Source: Areca catechu (Eukaryota > Streptophyta > Magnoliopsida > Arecales > Arecaceae). Taken from it: a stretch of DNA of 64,000 bases. The notes beneath the pieces are model-generated. The model worked only from the letters and a program-made list of their open reading frames with translations, was not told the origin of the DNA and did not search any database. Location of the stretch: assembly GCA_021397845.1 (NCBI GenBank), contig JAHSVC010000031.1:868001-932000 (forward strand). The letters run 5' to 3'. How positions within the stretch are numbered: position 1 is the stretch's first letter; every line of letters starts with the position of its first letter. A program made the translations under genes and the position numbers. Positions 1-10,794 of the stretch are shown piece after piece.

Positions 1-30
1 GAAGAGATGTGGGAGTCCCCCCGTTGCTTT

Positions 31-124
31 CCTAGACACCAATAAAAATTGGCCAGGTCAGTCAACGGAACCAATTAAAAACCACGATTCTCTTTACCTT
101 CCCAGAACCACCTTTCTAGACACC
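31..124 (-). other. Shared leader module (two GTGTCTAG boxes and a hairpin)
   Basis: In the sense (minus) direction GTGTCTAGA (within 115-124) is followed about 60 nt later by CCTGGCCAAT...ATTGGTGTCTAGG (31-57), whose CCAAT/ATTGG arms can pair. The same arrangement occurs in the leaders of Copia-2 and several gypsy elements of this window, always in sense orientation. The function is unknown. Confidence 0.7.
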
Positions 125-570
125 GAATGATCAATTGTTCATCATGACTAGTGATGCTCATTAGTTAAATATACTATGACTTAATATAATTTTAAGAAGA
201 GGGCTTTATTAAAATTGCCAGCACATTCTTATAAAAACATATCACAATGATATCACTCTGATAAACATATATGTGCTAAGTGTGTCATCATACTAGGACA
301 ACCATTTACCACATAATGGATCCACCATTATGCCAGGGCAACCTTATTTCAGTATGATGACTTCAAAACTAATCAGATCTCTATAATAATTAGGGTTTGA
401 GTGAAAAAAAAACCCTAACTAGTGGCATACATCAAAACATTAATTATCATATATGCATCCCTTAAATTATTCTAAGTGTATCAGCATTCAAGGGTTTAAA
501 ACCCTAATTGCGATACTACAACAAAAATGCATATAAATAATTTTCATATGTTTTAACTGTAATAAGGATT

Positions 571-582
571 GCTCTGATACCA
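571..582 (-). other. PBS, initiator tRNA-Met type
   Basis: The plus strand reads GCTCTGATACCA, so the minus strand reads TGGTATCAGAGC, the complement of the plant initiator tRNA-Met 3' end. One base separates it from the LTR end at 584. It fixes both the orientation and the inner LTR boundary. Confidence 0.93.
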
Positions 583-583
583 C

Positions 584-3001
584 TGTTGGGGATTCCGGTG
601 CAGCACAGCAGAAGTGTAATTTCAAAAATGATGAAATTGGCACCAAAATCTCTTAGCCAAGATCTCCTTATTCAGAATTAAAACATACAAACTAACATTG
701 TTAGAATTAGGGCACCAACCATTTAACGCTAAGTCCAATTTTGATGTAGGATCAGAACTTGGTGTTGAATGCTTCTTTTGATTTCACCAGGCATCCAAAT
801 ATCCACCCTCCAATGGTGATCCACAAGATGATTGATCAAGATGCAAGCTTCTTCAAAATTCCTTCACTTGAATTCTTATCCTAGAACTCAAGAGGACTAT
901 GGCTCTAAAACTTTAGGGTAGGCACTCCTTACTTCCTTTCTTCCTTCTTCCTCTCCCTTTCTTAAGACCTTGTCCTAAGAATAAAACTCTTGTCTTGAAG
1001 GAGGAGATGGATTTAAGACACTAATGTCTTAAAGTAAAGGAAATAGAAATAGAGTAGGTGTTCCTTTCTTTTACCGATCAAGAGATTCTTCCTATCTCTT
1101 GTTTTGGACTTGAGTCTCAACAGAGAAGAGAACTCTGTAAGAGGGAAACTCTCTTTGTCCTAAACAAGCTAAGGAGGAATCAGTTTCCTGGAAAGAAAAG
1201 ACAATAAATAAACTCTGTCGTTCATTAGTTTAAACACCCGAGACCTCTGTTGTTTAAATAGATTACAAAGAGATGTCATCTCAAAAGAACACAACTCTTC
1301 ATAAACCCCATTCCACTTTGTCTCACGCCCCTTCCCTATTTCTCACGCCCAATCCTCCCATCTCACGGCCTTCCAGATTAAATCCCATGGCTTTTCTTAA
1401 AGGAAAAATCGCGGTGTTTTAAAAGGAAGGAAGTCGCGACTTTTCATCTCCGAAGAAATGCTATTTCGCGCGCTCGGGAGGAGTTAGCGCATTCCTTCTT
1501 TCTCAAAATTTCATCAGCCATTGGATTCTCATCCAAGGGGGGAGAGATGGTGTGCTAATTGCTTAAGAAGGAGGCCGCCCCAAATAAAATCATCGGAGAA
1601 ATATTTGGGGCGCGCCAAGAGTCCATGCGCCATGGACTCTTTCAAATGGCGCGCCAAGAGTCCATATGCGCATGGACTCTTGGCATTTGGCATGGAAAAA
1701 TAAAGGGGGCGGGTGGGGAGGCTAGCCAAGCTACATGGCTAGCCAATAGGGTTAGCCATATTCCTGTTTTCTCAATTAGGGTCTAATTAGGTCCAATTAG
1801 AACCCAATTTGATCCAATCCGGAATCCTTATTCGAATCCGATCCGAATAGAAGCTAGGGTTTGCAACACCTGCTAGAGTGTTATCTTGCAAAGATGATTT
1901 AATTCCAAATTAAACTCTTGATCAATCCTCTTAAGTGTGTGACCCATTGGGTTCCACATCTAGCCAGCAGTGGGTTCGAATACAAGTTGACCTAATCGAT
2001 TAGAACTCTTTCTAATCGATTTAGGTCAAACCGGGCTTACCCGATTCGATCAATTAGGATTCTTCCTAACATGTGATCTTTGAACTTGATCAACCCACAA
2101 GACAAGATTGACGTCTAGCAACGTGTCATGTCTACCCGGAAGATATGGAATTTCTGGTGAAATACCAAAATTACCCTTCAGTAGAGAGTTACCGTACAAT
2201 TAAATCTTTCGATCAGCCTGTACCCAAAATATAACTATGGATATGGATATATGTCAAATCCAATATTATATTTATTTCTAGCTCAATCTTATAATGATGA
2301 TTCGATTATCTTGATATTAGAAACCATCTCTAATATCTTCACTTTGATCAAAGATTCCCTGAATCATCATGCGATTGTTGACTAGCTGGATGCAATCTCC
2401 TCTTACTAAGAGTGATCGATTCCTTGTTGACCTACTCATTACTTTCATATCCAATTCACCATTCCCAGTATCAATCCTGTGCATGTCTCAGTGTCATGAT
2501 TAGGATTGAACCAAAGAATGGGTTCATGTACATAAAGTACTTATGGCAGTCTCAGGTCAAAAGATTACTTGTACCACTCCCACTATGAGAACCTTCTATT
2601 GACATGTAGCTAAGACTCCATTTGATGTTCTCAAGTTGGATCATATCAGTGAACTCATTCTCCAATGAGCACCCACATCCTAGTATTAGTGTCATACACA
2701 AGTGACTGTGAGAGCAGTCCCCTTTCCAATATACCCGGGATGTGCTAGTCTTATCGAAAAAACCCTGATCCCCTACTCAGGGTTCCTTTGACTAGGAATA
2801 CTTTAGATTAAGGTTTTAAGATTTTAGGTCTTACTAGTATGATCTCATCATAACCCTAAAATCATAGCCCTAATCTTTGGGGTTCATCATATAATATAAA
2901 AATAGCGTATGATGAAAAATAATGCCTTTATTTAGAAAATTGTCAATTACAATGGTTTGGGAGATACAACATAGATTGGCTTGTAGGGCATATCCCTTTC
3001 A
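584..3001 (-). repeat. Copia-1 5' LTR (2,418 bp)
   Basis: The repeat starts TGTTGGGGATTCCGG next to the PBS and ends ...ATCCCTTTCA at 3001, giving TG...CA ends. Blocks shared with the other Angela-like LTRs include the stretch around GTGTGTGACCCATTGGG, the TGACGTC...ACGTGTCA block at 2108-2130, and a long dyad at about 1987-2029. ORFs inside it (for example 1521-1786) are short, overlap on both strands and are not genes. Confidence 0.88.
1252..1261 (-). promoter_or_regulatory. Putative TATA box of Copia-1 LTR
   Basis: The minus strand reads CTATTTAAAC. It lies at the position equivalent to CTATTTAAGG in Copia-2 and CTATAAATAG in Copia-3. Assignment is by position and sequence only. Confidence 0.5.
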
Positions 3002-3919
3002 CCCAAGCCCAAGCAAAGATTATCAGTCCAAGGAGGAGTCAGCTAGCCCTGTTTTACCAGGAGACCAGTCTTCCAGTCCAAGTTTATTTTGAGTTTTATT
3101 TCTACAAAGACTTGTACTCCAAATTAGATAAGGAGAGGACCCTGGTTGAACCTATAAATACCCCACCCTTCCCCCTCTTGTAATCAATCTTTTTCATGAA
3201 TACTTCTAAAGTTATTATGTCAAATTGTGCGGTGTGAGACTTGTGTTATTTTCTTGTGAGCAAACCCTAACTGCCAGCCATCCCTCCTTCATCCTCTAAA
3301 CCCTAGCCGACCAACATACTAGTTGAAGCCCCAAGGATGCGCCAACTTCTCAAAGCCAAGCATCCTCCATCTTCTCAAGAAGGCTGCCAGCCTCTCCACA
3401 GCCCTTCCCTTCCCCTCTTCCATCTTCTTCAATTTTATTATTTTTCTCATCATCTATAACCCTAACCCCTAACGTTTGCAGGATCCCTCCAGTGAAACCT
3501 TCCTTGGATGAAGTCTTCCTTGCCTCGGAACGAAGTTGATAAAAAGACAATGGATCCACAGGAAAGTGACTAGATCATCTAGGCACCGAGTTGAGTTGAG
3601 AGATTTCTTCTATGACATCATGCAAATCATTACTAGGTATGTGGACCCCTCCTCTTCTCACTTTTTCTGATTTCTTGAAGTTGAACATGCTCCTAATAGG
3701 CCTTCTTAGACCTAGGATTATGATTTTCTTATCTTTTTGATTGAAATAGCATGTGGGTAGGATGCTAATTGATATAGGATAACCCTAACCTAATCTAGGC
3801 TAGTTTCGAGAATTAAAACCATAAAAAATCCAAAAATATTTGCTTGCTTTATTCTAATTTCCTTCATCTTCATTCCTTGCATATCATCCTGCATGATATT
3901 AGAATCCCATCCCTCATCA
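3002..3919 (+). repeat. Gypsy-E 5' LTR, left part missing
   Basis: It ends ...CCCTCATCA at 3919, four bases before a PBS, and holds a TATA box at 3152-3160 followed by a U5-like region. The start of the LTR is lost at the Copia-1 junction. Confidence 0.72.
3152..3160 (+). promoter_or_regulatory. Putative TATA box of Gypsy-E LTR
   Basis: CTATAAATA is followed by a C-rich stretch (CCCCACCC), which is typical of plant LTR promoters. It lies about 760 bp before the LTR end. Confidence 0.6.
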
Positions 3920-3923
3920 ATTT

Positions 3924-3935
3924 TGGTATCAGAGC
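3924..3935 (+). other. PBS, initiator tRNA-Met type
   Basis: TGGTATCAGAGC lies four bases after the LTR end ...CATCA and marks the 5' end of the Gypsy-E internal region. Confidence 0.9.
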
Positions 3936-4760
3936 GGGATTAGGGCATGTTCTTGCATCATAGTTTAGGTTTTCTGCATCCTAAATTTTGCATAACCCCT
4001 CAAAACATAGGACTGTTTCCCTAATCAAATGTTTTGATTATTTTATAATTTTCATGGTGAATATCCTCTATTTTTCCCTCTATTTTCATGTTATTTTTGT
4101 AGAATTCTTCATATCCAAAAATAAACAAAAAAATGATAAAAGTAAAACCTTAACAAAAATTTGCATCCTATCATCTACATTAGAGGTCCGAGTTTAGATC
4201 TGTTTCATCAACTTAGGCATATTGTTTTTCTCCAAAACTTGCATCACGTCTTCTCTGTTGAGTCCTCTATTTTTTCAAAACTTTTGTTAATTTTTATAGG
4301 TCAAGAAAATTAATTAAATTCTGCATCCAAAAAAAATCCTAACCAGAATTCTGTTTTTCCTGTACCTAGCTATAAACCCTAGGTTTTGCATCATCATACT
4401 ATTTTTTTTGCATGAAATTTGGTAGAAATTATCTTCACTATTAATCCTCTATTTTGAAGTCTTTTAGAATTTTTTTATGCACTAAAACCCATGATAACTT
4501 CTTCATCAAAATAGACCTTAACTTTAGATTCTATGATTTCTGCACACTTGACTGAACCAAAACTAACTCACATCCTAACCCCCCTGAAACCCAAGCCAAG
4601 TTTAGTGTGATAACTTAATCAACTTATAATTAAGTTGCCACATCATAAAAAGATACAAAAAAAAAATATTTTTTTATTTTGTTATTAGATTGCATTAGGG
4701 TTCATCGATTGTGCATCATATCATTAAACTAATCTTAAGGGCAATTTTACTCTATCAGAT

Positions 4761-4788
4761 CAGGGAAGGATTTCATCACCTATCCTGG
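4761..4788 (+). other. Leader hairpin 2, Gypsy-E copy
   Basis: CAGGGAAGG and CCTATCCTGG can pair (one mismatch, one G-U) around the loop ATTTCATCA. It is followed by CCCAAAA, as in the other four copies (25523, 31099, 35405, 52124). Confidence 0.55.
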
Positions 4789-5010
4789 GCCCAAAATAAC
4801 TACCCAGCATCAGAACCCAAGCCTTAATTATAATTAACTAGAAACCTAATAGCTTAGGGACACCAACAAGTCGGGTCCAAGTCTAGTGAGGGAACTAGTG
4901 CACCCAACCGATCATCTATTACTGAAAGCTGGTGTCTAAGGCTAGAGGTCAAGTGGCAAATGCCCTAAGTTGACTGGTGATTTTTAATTAGGACCTTATC
5001 ACAGGCAGGG

Positions 5011-6463
5011 TGGTGGGGACACCGGAGGCACCAGAATAAGACAGAGGCTTTTCAACCCTCTGTGAATTGATCAATAATTTACGAGTCCATCTGTAATAAG
5101 GGCTTAGCCTATCTGAGTCCATTTTAGTTATTATTTGAGTCTTTTGAGTTTCAGTTCTATACTAGTCAGCTCATGTTGAGCTAGTTCAGTCCAGTGTTAG
5201 TCAGCTCATGTCGAGCTAATTTTATTTTTTTGAGTCCTATTCAACCATATTGAAGACTCAAGACCACATCATACAAGTGAAGACCAAGTCCAACCAGATT
5301 GAAGACATGGAAGTATAGCCCAAGTCCAACCCAGCTTGAAGATTTGAAGACCCTAGGAGGAAAAATTCAGAAAACCCTGATTCCTTGCAGATGCCCTCCA
5401 GATGCCCAGATTTCCATCCAGATGTCAAAATATATTCATAGACCAAGGCATCCATGATTTTAGAGGTCCATCTGCATCCTAGTCCAAAGAAATCAAGCCT
5501 AGGCACCAAGCCCAAGCCCCTAAGAATTAAGATACCAGGGAATATTCCTGCTACCTGGTTACCAGGCCACCCCAGCTTCCAGAGGCCCAAACCCATGCAC
5601 CCGGGCCCCTTTGGGCCAGCTCCTTATTGCTCTTAGAAGCCCAACACGCCCCCCTAGGCATCTTTCGAGTGTTGGCCAAGTCAAGAGAATTTTTATAGAT
5701 TTTTCTACCTAATGTTTCCTTATTTTCTAGCTAGGGTTTGAGAGGGAAAAGGATTCTTATGTAAAGACTAATGTACCCTTACTTGGAGCCCAAGGTTAAG
5801 GGTCTATTTAAGGAACCCTAGCCTCTTGTATGAAACCTAATTTTTGATATGAATTAAAACCTTGAGTTCTTCTATTGAGTTGTGTGATACCCTGCTGTGT
5901 GCATAAAGGGTTTTTCGAGAGTTCTTCTTCCCAGTGTTTGCAATCATCTTCCTGCTACCAACAAACCCTCCAGATCCATGGACGCCCACTCCAAAAGAAG
6001 CCTTCCCTTGTTGTTTTTCCTTTGTTTTCTTATTCCTTTATGAATTTTCTAACCCCTGACAGGTCATTTGCAGGTCCCTGAGTTCCTACGAATCCAACGA
6101 CTCCAGCCAAGCCTCAATCGGACCACCGAGCAGAAAGCCGGGTATCCGCGGGTCATTGGATCAGTTTTCCAGGCCGCATCCGTCGAGGAATGAGAGACCC
6201 CTTCGCTACGATCTTCACAGACATTGTCAGGTACACCCCTCTACCTCTAGTAGTTTTATTGTAGGAGAACTTGCCCTAACCGAGGCTTCTCAGCCTCGGC
6301 AGTCCTTCTTTGCTACTTTTCTAGGTCCTAATCTGCATGCTGATCTTCAAAAATTCATACAAAATTCCCTACAAATAATTTTGATCTAAAATTCTGGAAT
6401 TAATCACCTAACTCAGCATGTAAAATATACAAAAAGAATTGCATGCATATTAGTCCCCCATCA
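5011..6463 (+). mobile_element. Solo LTR of the Gypsy-B family (1,453 bp)
   Basis: It starts TGGTGGGGACACC and ends ...CCCCCATCA, matching the B' LTRs at 23595 and 28407 along its whole length. CAGGG flanks it on both sides (5006-5010 and 6464-6468), a perfect 5-bp target-site duplication. There is no internal sequence, so this is an LTR-LTR recombination product. It carries the paired AGCTCA...TGAGCT dyads (5165-5183, 5200-5218). ORFs inside it (5258-5596, 5875-6081, 6156-6389) recur in the other LTR copies and are not genes. Confidence 0.93.
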
Positions 6464-6636
6464 CAGGGGGAGCCTCCCACCACCCCACCTCTTACCTAGC
6501 CAGTGGAAGGATTAGGTGCTGTGTTGAGTGTAAGTTGAGTTTACTCATTAGGTTTTGGCACTTGGTCTAGCAAGCCTTAGCTCGTGTTAGCCTTTGTGTG
6601 CTTGACTGTATCATAATACTTTGATTGATTGATTGC

Positions 6637-6939
6637 ATGATCACTAGGTCAGAAGTCAAGTACCATTGGTCTAAACCTCAACCTAGCTCAACCATGGAAT
6701 CCAATCTTGAAACTCTCATAAAGACCATGAATGACCAGATGAACCAGATGAATCTCTAAATAAATCAAAGACTTGACTAATTGACCCAATCCCACACTCT
6801 AATGAATGAGAGGTTTGACCAGGCAGGGAACATATTAGGAAGTCTAGGAAAAACCCCTAAGCCCCATACCGGACCTAAACCTGACCCTGACCTAAGGACC
6901 CCATGTCCCCCACTTCCCAATCCTAGGAGAACCCCACAC
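6637..6939 (+). pseudogene. Gypsy-E gag, N-terminal fragment
   Basis: The frame opens with M-I-T-R-S, matching the gag starts of Gypsy-A (M-T-T-R-A at 52525) and Gypsy-B (M-S-T-R-S at 35027). A Met/Gln-rich helical segment (NDQMNQMN, LMNERFDQ) and a Pro/Arg stretch (NPRRTP) follow, also as in A and B. Two in-frame TAA codons (after residues QMNQMNL and QRLD) break it. The frame ends where element C begins, so the capsid core, zinc knuckle and pol are absent. It is non-functional. Confidence 0.75.
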
Positions 6940-8849
6940 TGATGCGGGACAGAGCGGGAGGATTGCTGGAGAGCGTAGAAGTCATCAGAGGATTAGGGCT
7001 TGCACTCAAGAACAGGGAACAGGGCATCACACCCACTCCAATCCGGAGAAAAAAACTCAGACAAAACAACTTTCAATTTTAAGTTGTATTCATGGGAAAA
7101 AAGATACTTCATATAAGAGTGGAGGTGTGGTATTTATAAATTCACCCCAGGGTACATGACTTGAGGGTTAAGAAATCGTGACTTGTGGGCCAAGAAACCA
7201 TGGTGGACCTGGTCAACAGTGGGCCTTTATCTTGGGCTGGAGCTCTCTCTTACGGGCTTGGTGGCATGAAAGGGCCCAGTGCATGAAGGCCAGCTCTGGT
7301 TGGGGAGGCCTAGAGAATCTCTGGTGATGCGGCACGATGATGAGAATGCAATCTAAATGATGAATTGAGAAATGAGAGTAATGAAGCCTATTAACAGGTA
7401 CTAAATTTTAGATCAAAAGTATTAAGGTAAAGCTATGGAAGGAGCACAGAAATTTGGAACTTACACCACGATGTAGTTTTTTAAATCCTAGAGAAAATTA
7501 GGGCTAATGATTATGGAATCTAAACCCTGGAAAACTGTCTTCAATAACCCAGACTCAAGAATATTAGAAGGGAATTGTTACCATGATGAGCACTCCTTGT
7601 TGGTGTAGATTCGTTGAAGCAATCAAATAAACAAGCCCTGGATGAAAAGATGACTCTTCCATCGAAACAAGTTCTCACCATACTTGATCTGATGGCAATG
7701 ACCCCCTTCTTAAACTCCGGATCATAGAAGGAACCCTGCGCAATGAAGGAATTAGGACTAAGCTGATTTGAAGGAATACTAAATCAAAGTAGGAGGAAGG
7801 AATTAAGAAAACAAGTGGTCGTTGAGGGAAGTTGGGATCCTTGGAGAAGTCGTTGGCTTGGGAGGTAGAAGATCACACGCCAAGATTGAAACACAACCAC
7901 ACTACAAAACACTTGCTTCATAGAAAAACTACTCCTTGTTTCATCATCCAAAAGTTTTTTTTTTTTTTTTTTTTTTTGTACAAGAGGCTTTTATTGGCCT
8001 TTCAATCAATTTGAAATTTTTCATATCATGGAGAAATATTAGGGGGGGTTACATGAAATGTGGAGGATTTGGTGGAGGGTTACATGGAAGGTGGAGGATT
8101 TGGTGGAGGATTACATGGAATGTGGAGGATTTGAATCCTTGGTCCCCACTTGAAGTTGGCGCCTCTTGGTGATTACTTGGCAAGGTGAGTTGGCATGGTG
8201 AGGTCCCCACTTTGAAGTTGTTTTGATGTGGCACCACTTGGTGATGACTTGGCAAAGTGAGTTGGCATGGCGAGGTGGTTTCCAAATCCAATGATGTGTC
8301 AAGGTGAAATGGCATGGTGACATGGCGCATTCTTCTACATGGCACCCCTTGGAGATGACTTGGCAAAAAGGTGATGTGGCATTCTTTGGTGATGAGTTGG
8401 CATAGGTGGTCCATGATGATGTGGCACTCCAAGTAAAGCTGGTCTGGCCCAATTTCAAGTAGCTCTTGAACTTGACTCAGTATAAAGCCTAATTGACTCT
8501 ATTGAACTTTAAAAACCCCAAAAGAAAATAAAACAGGACTCAATAAACATACAGGACTCATACGAGACTTGAGTTCCTAGTCTCAATCCATAAAGAACTT
8601 GGTATTAGTTGAAGCTTCTTTCTAAACCTGGTGCCCCCACCATCAAGGTTGCTGACTCTCCTTTTGAATGAAAACTACATGGACTCGATTGGACTCGTCT
8701 GGACTAAAAAATTAGACTTAACTAAGTGGACTCAATTGACTCAATTGTCTCACTTTATTATAAGACTCAATTGGCTCACTTTGACTCAAGTGACACAAGA
8801 CTAATGGATTAAAATCAAATAAAATAAAATAGACTCTCGGTCTCCATCA
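6940..8849 (-). repeat. Element C left (3') LTR, interrupted by a solo LTR
   Basis: It starts TGATGCGGGAC and ends ...GTCTCCATCA. Without the insert at 7325-8642 it is 592 bp, against 591 bp for the right LTR, and the two halves align with the right LTR on either side of the insert. Confidence 0.82.
7325..8642 (-). mobile_element. Solo LTR of a Gypsy-A-type family (1,318 bp), nested in element C
   Basis: In the minus direction it starts TGGTGGGGGCACC and ends ...GTGCCGCATCA. These termini, the length, and internal blocks such as CCTCCACCAAATCCTCCA match the Gypsy-A 3' LTR (57390-58711, 1,322 bp). The uninterrupted right LTR of C shows the empty site. Flanks TCTGG and TCAAG look like a decayed 5-bp duplication. 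A run of 23 T (7955-7977; A on the sense strand) lies in the middle. The ORFs at 8049-8458 are antisense readings of the CCTCCACCAAATCC-type repeats. Confidence 0.8.
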
Positions 8850-10133
8850 TTTCCTTACGATGGGGAGAACTCGACTCCATCGAGTCAGGCTGAGCGGGGG
8901 TTTGATGGAACCGAAACCAATCAAAAAGGGACTCCAAGGCTGGGTTCACCCATTTTTATTTTTATTATTTTTTTTTTCAACTTCTTTTCTTTTCTTTTTT
9001 CTTCATCTTTCAACTAAAACCCATGTAGCTTTGGAAGTCGTGCGGTGCTAAAAGACATGCTGCTCCAGAAAGCATGCTGCTCCAGAAATCGTGCACTGAA
9101 GTCGACAACAGTGAAGGCATTTGCCTTCATGATCATGCTGTGGAGTTCCTTCTTCATGAACCAAAAATAGGGGAGGCTCGCAGAGGGAGAGGAAAGTCTA
9201 GCAAGCTTCGTCGGTTGTGGTGCTGGGGTGGAGATGGCGTTCGACGGTGATGGGGGCGCGGGCGATGGTAGGGGGCAGGCGGCATCCTGGCATGGGTGGA
9301 TCTAGGGTCATCAGACATGGTCTGATCTGAGGGGAAGCAAGATGGGCTGCCAGAGTCTGGTCCAAGCTAAAGCGGGTGGCAGAGGGGGTCTTGCCAGTGC
9401 TGGCAGTGGCAGCGGCCGGGTGTGTCGACGTCGTCGATAGTGAGAGGAGGCCAGGAGCAGATCCAGCACTCTCTTCTTCTATTTAGCCCCTTCTACCATG
9501 TTGGCATCCTCTCGCTGGGAGGAGGAGGTCGGGGCAGGAGCTAAGATGGATCTTCCCGGGGGTGACATAGGTGGTCGAATCGGTGGACCACATGCAAAAT
9601 TCTACGGCATGGGGTTCCATTTGCTGGGCAATGATTGGAGACAGATACCGGTGGGCGGCACCGATCAGCTATAGAGATGGGAGGCTTCACACGAAGGAGG
9701 CGGAGGAGGGGGAGACTTGATCGGAGGCAGTGCTTGAGACGGGCTTCATGGGCGGTAGAGGGGAGAGGGGCTCGGGTGCAGTGCATTGATGATGATCTTC
9801 GGTGTCTGATTGGTGGTGGTGTGTGGTCAGAGTGCTGACAGTGAAGATGAACTGTGGCATGGGCTCCGATCCGATGGCATCAGGGTCGATCAACGGGCGA
9901 GGAGACAGGTGGCGATCGTTGAAGTTTCCTGGATGGTTAGTAGCAGTGAGTGAAGAGGAGGGGCTTGGATCTGGGTGGAATGTTTCGATCAGTGGTGTGG
10001 ATAACGAGGAAAGCATGGGTGAGGGCTAGAAGAGAGGAATGTTGGTGGGTGACTGGCTATATCTGGCTTGATGGTGGCGGGATCTGTGATCGGGAGGATG
10101 GAAACCCTAATCCACCGGGCTCTGATACCAAGT
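8850..10133 (-). other. Element C internal region, no identifiable gene
   Basis: The left end is the reverse complement of GTCGAGTTCT plus a purine tract (8850-8875), as at gypsy 3' ends. The right end is the PBS (10119-10130). Between them lies G-rich, CGG/GAT-rich sequence with overlapping short ORFs on both strands (for example 9687-10016 minus, 109 codons). The Ser/Pro/Thr-rich composition looks like chance coding, and none resembles gag or pol. Confidence 0.65.
10119..10130 (-). other. PBS of element C
   Basis: The plus strand reads GCTCTGATACCA (minus TGGTATCAGAGC), three bases from the right LTR at 10134. It fixes element C to the minus strand. Confidence 0.9.
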
Positions 10134-10724
10134 TGATGCAGGATGGAAAAGTGGGAGGATCGCTGGCTAGCATAGAAGTCACCAAAGGATTAGGTCTTGC
10201 ACACAAGAACATAGAACAGAGCGTCACACCAACTCCAATTCAGAGAAAAAAACTCAGACAAAATAACTTTCTATTTTAAGTTGTATTCATGGGAAAAAAG
10301 ATACTTCATACAAGAGGGGAGGGGTGGTATTTATAGATTAACCCCAGGATACATGACTTGAGGGCTAAGAAACCCTGACTTGTGGGCTAAGAAATCCTAG
10401 TGGACCTGGTCAACAGTGTGCCTTTTTCTTGGGCTGGAGCTCTCTCTTGCGGGCTTAGCGACATGAAAGGGCCTAGGTGCATGAAGTCCAGCTCTGGTTG
10501 GGGAGGCCTGGTGAATCTCCGTGTTGCTGACTCTCCTTTAGAATGAAAACTACATGGACTCGATTGGACTTGACTGGACTAAAAAGCTGGACCTGACTAA
10601 GTGGATGCAACTAACTTAGTTGTCTCACTTTATTACAGGACACTATTGGCTCACTTTGACTCAAGTGACACAGGACTAATGGACTCAAATAAAATAAAAT
10701 AAAATAGACTCTCGATCCCCATCA
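10134..10724 (-). repeat. Element C right (5') LTR (591 bp)
   Basis: It starts TGATGCAGGATGG and ends ...GATCCCCATCA. It is collinear with the left LTR (6940-7324 plus 8643-8849) with scattered differences, so the insertion is not recent. Confidence 0.85.
10328..10336 (-). promoter_or_regulatory. Putative TATA box of element C 5' LTR
   Basis: The minus strand reads CTATAAATA, followed downstream by a C-rich segment. The left LTR has the near match at about 7131-7140. Confidence 0.6.
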
Positions 10725-10765
10725 AGTTTGGCATCTTGATCAAGGTTCTTTGGGGCTAACTCTTA

Positions 10766-10794
10766 CCTGGCCAACTCAAGGTTGGTGTCAAAGG
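10766..10794 (+). other. Shared leader module, Copia-F(+) copy (second half)
   Basis: CCTGGCCAAC...GTTGGTGTCAAAGG, with pairing CCAAC/GTTGG arms. The F(-) equivalent is at 46906-46934. The upstream GTGTCTAAGG box seen in F(-) would lie left of 10725 and is lost. Confidence 0.6.

Larger units (their letters stand above)
1..3001 (-). mobile_element. Copia-1, 5' portion of an Angela-like Ty1/copia element
   Basis: On the minus strand this reads 5' LTR (584-3001), PBS (571-582), then untranslated leader (1-570). The gag-pol region lies beyond the left edge. Positions 1-583 match the leader of Copia-2 (18197-18745) closely, which identifies the family. The LTR has the same layout as the Copia-2 LTR but is clearly diverged, so this is a separate subfamily or an older insertion. 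The 5 bp beyond the LTR (3002-3006, CCCAA) should be one copy of the target-site duplication; the partner is not visible. Confidence 0.88.
3002..6939 (+). mobile_element. Gypsy-E, decayed Ty3/gypsy remnant
   Basis: The order is LTR end (to 3919), PBS (3924-3935), long untranslated leader, and a gag start at 6637, after which element C replaces the rest. A Gypsy-B-family solo LTR (5011-6463) is inserted in the leader. The leader shares blocks with Gypsy-A and B: TTAAGGGCA, a hairpin followed by CCCAAAA, GGGACACCAACAAG and GGTGTCTAAGG. The left edge was overwritten by the Copia-1 insertion, and everything beyond early gag is missing. Confidence 0.8.
6940..10724 (-). mobile_element. Element C, large non-coding LTR retrotransposon
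   Basis: Two related LTRs (left 6940-8849 including a nested solo LTR, right 10134-10724) enclose a 1.28-kb internal region with an initiator tRNA-Met PBS at the right and a gypsy-like pre-LTR tract at the left, so it reads on the minus strand. No recognisable gag or pol is present. LTR termini (TGATGCGGGAC...) and internal composition resemble array T at 48545. The outer flanks do not match (CACAC at left, AGTTT at right): the left flank is Gypsy-E gag and the right flank is copia F leader. The locus was therefore probably rearranged after insertion. Confidence 0.78.

Noticed and set aside
9687..10016. 109-codon ORF on the sense strand of element C
   Set aside because: Low-complexity Ser/Pro/Thr composition, no gag or pol motif, and overlapping ORFs of similar length on the other strand.
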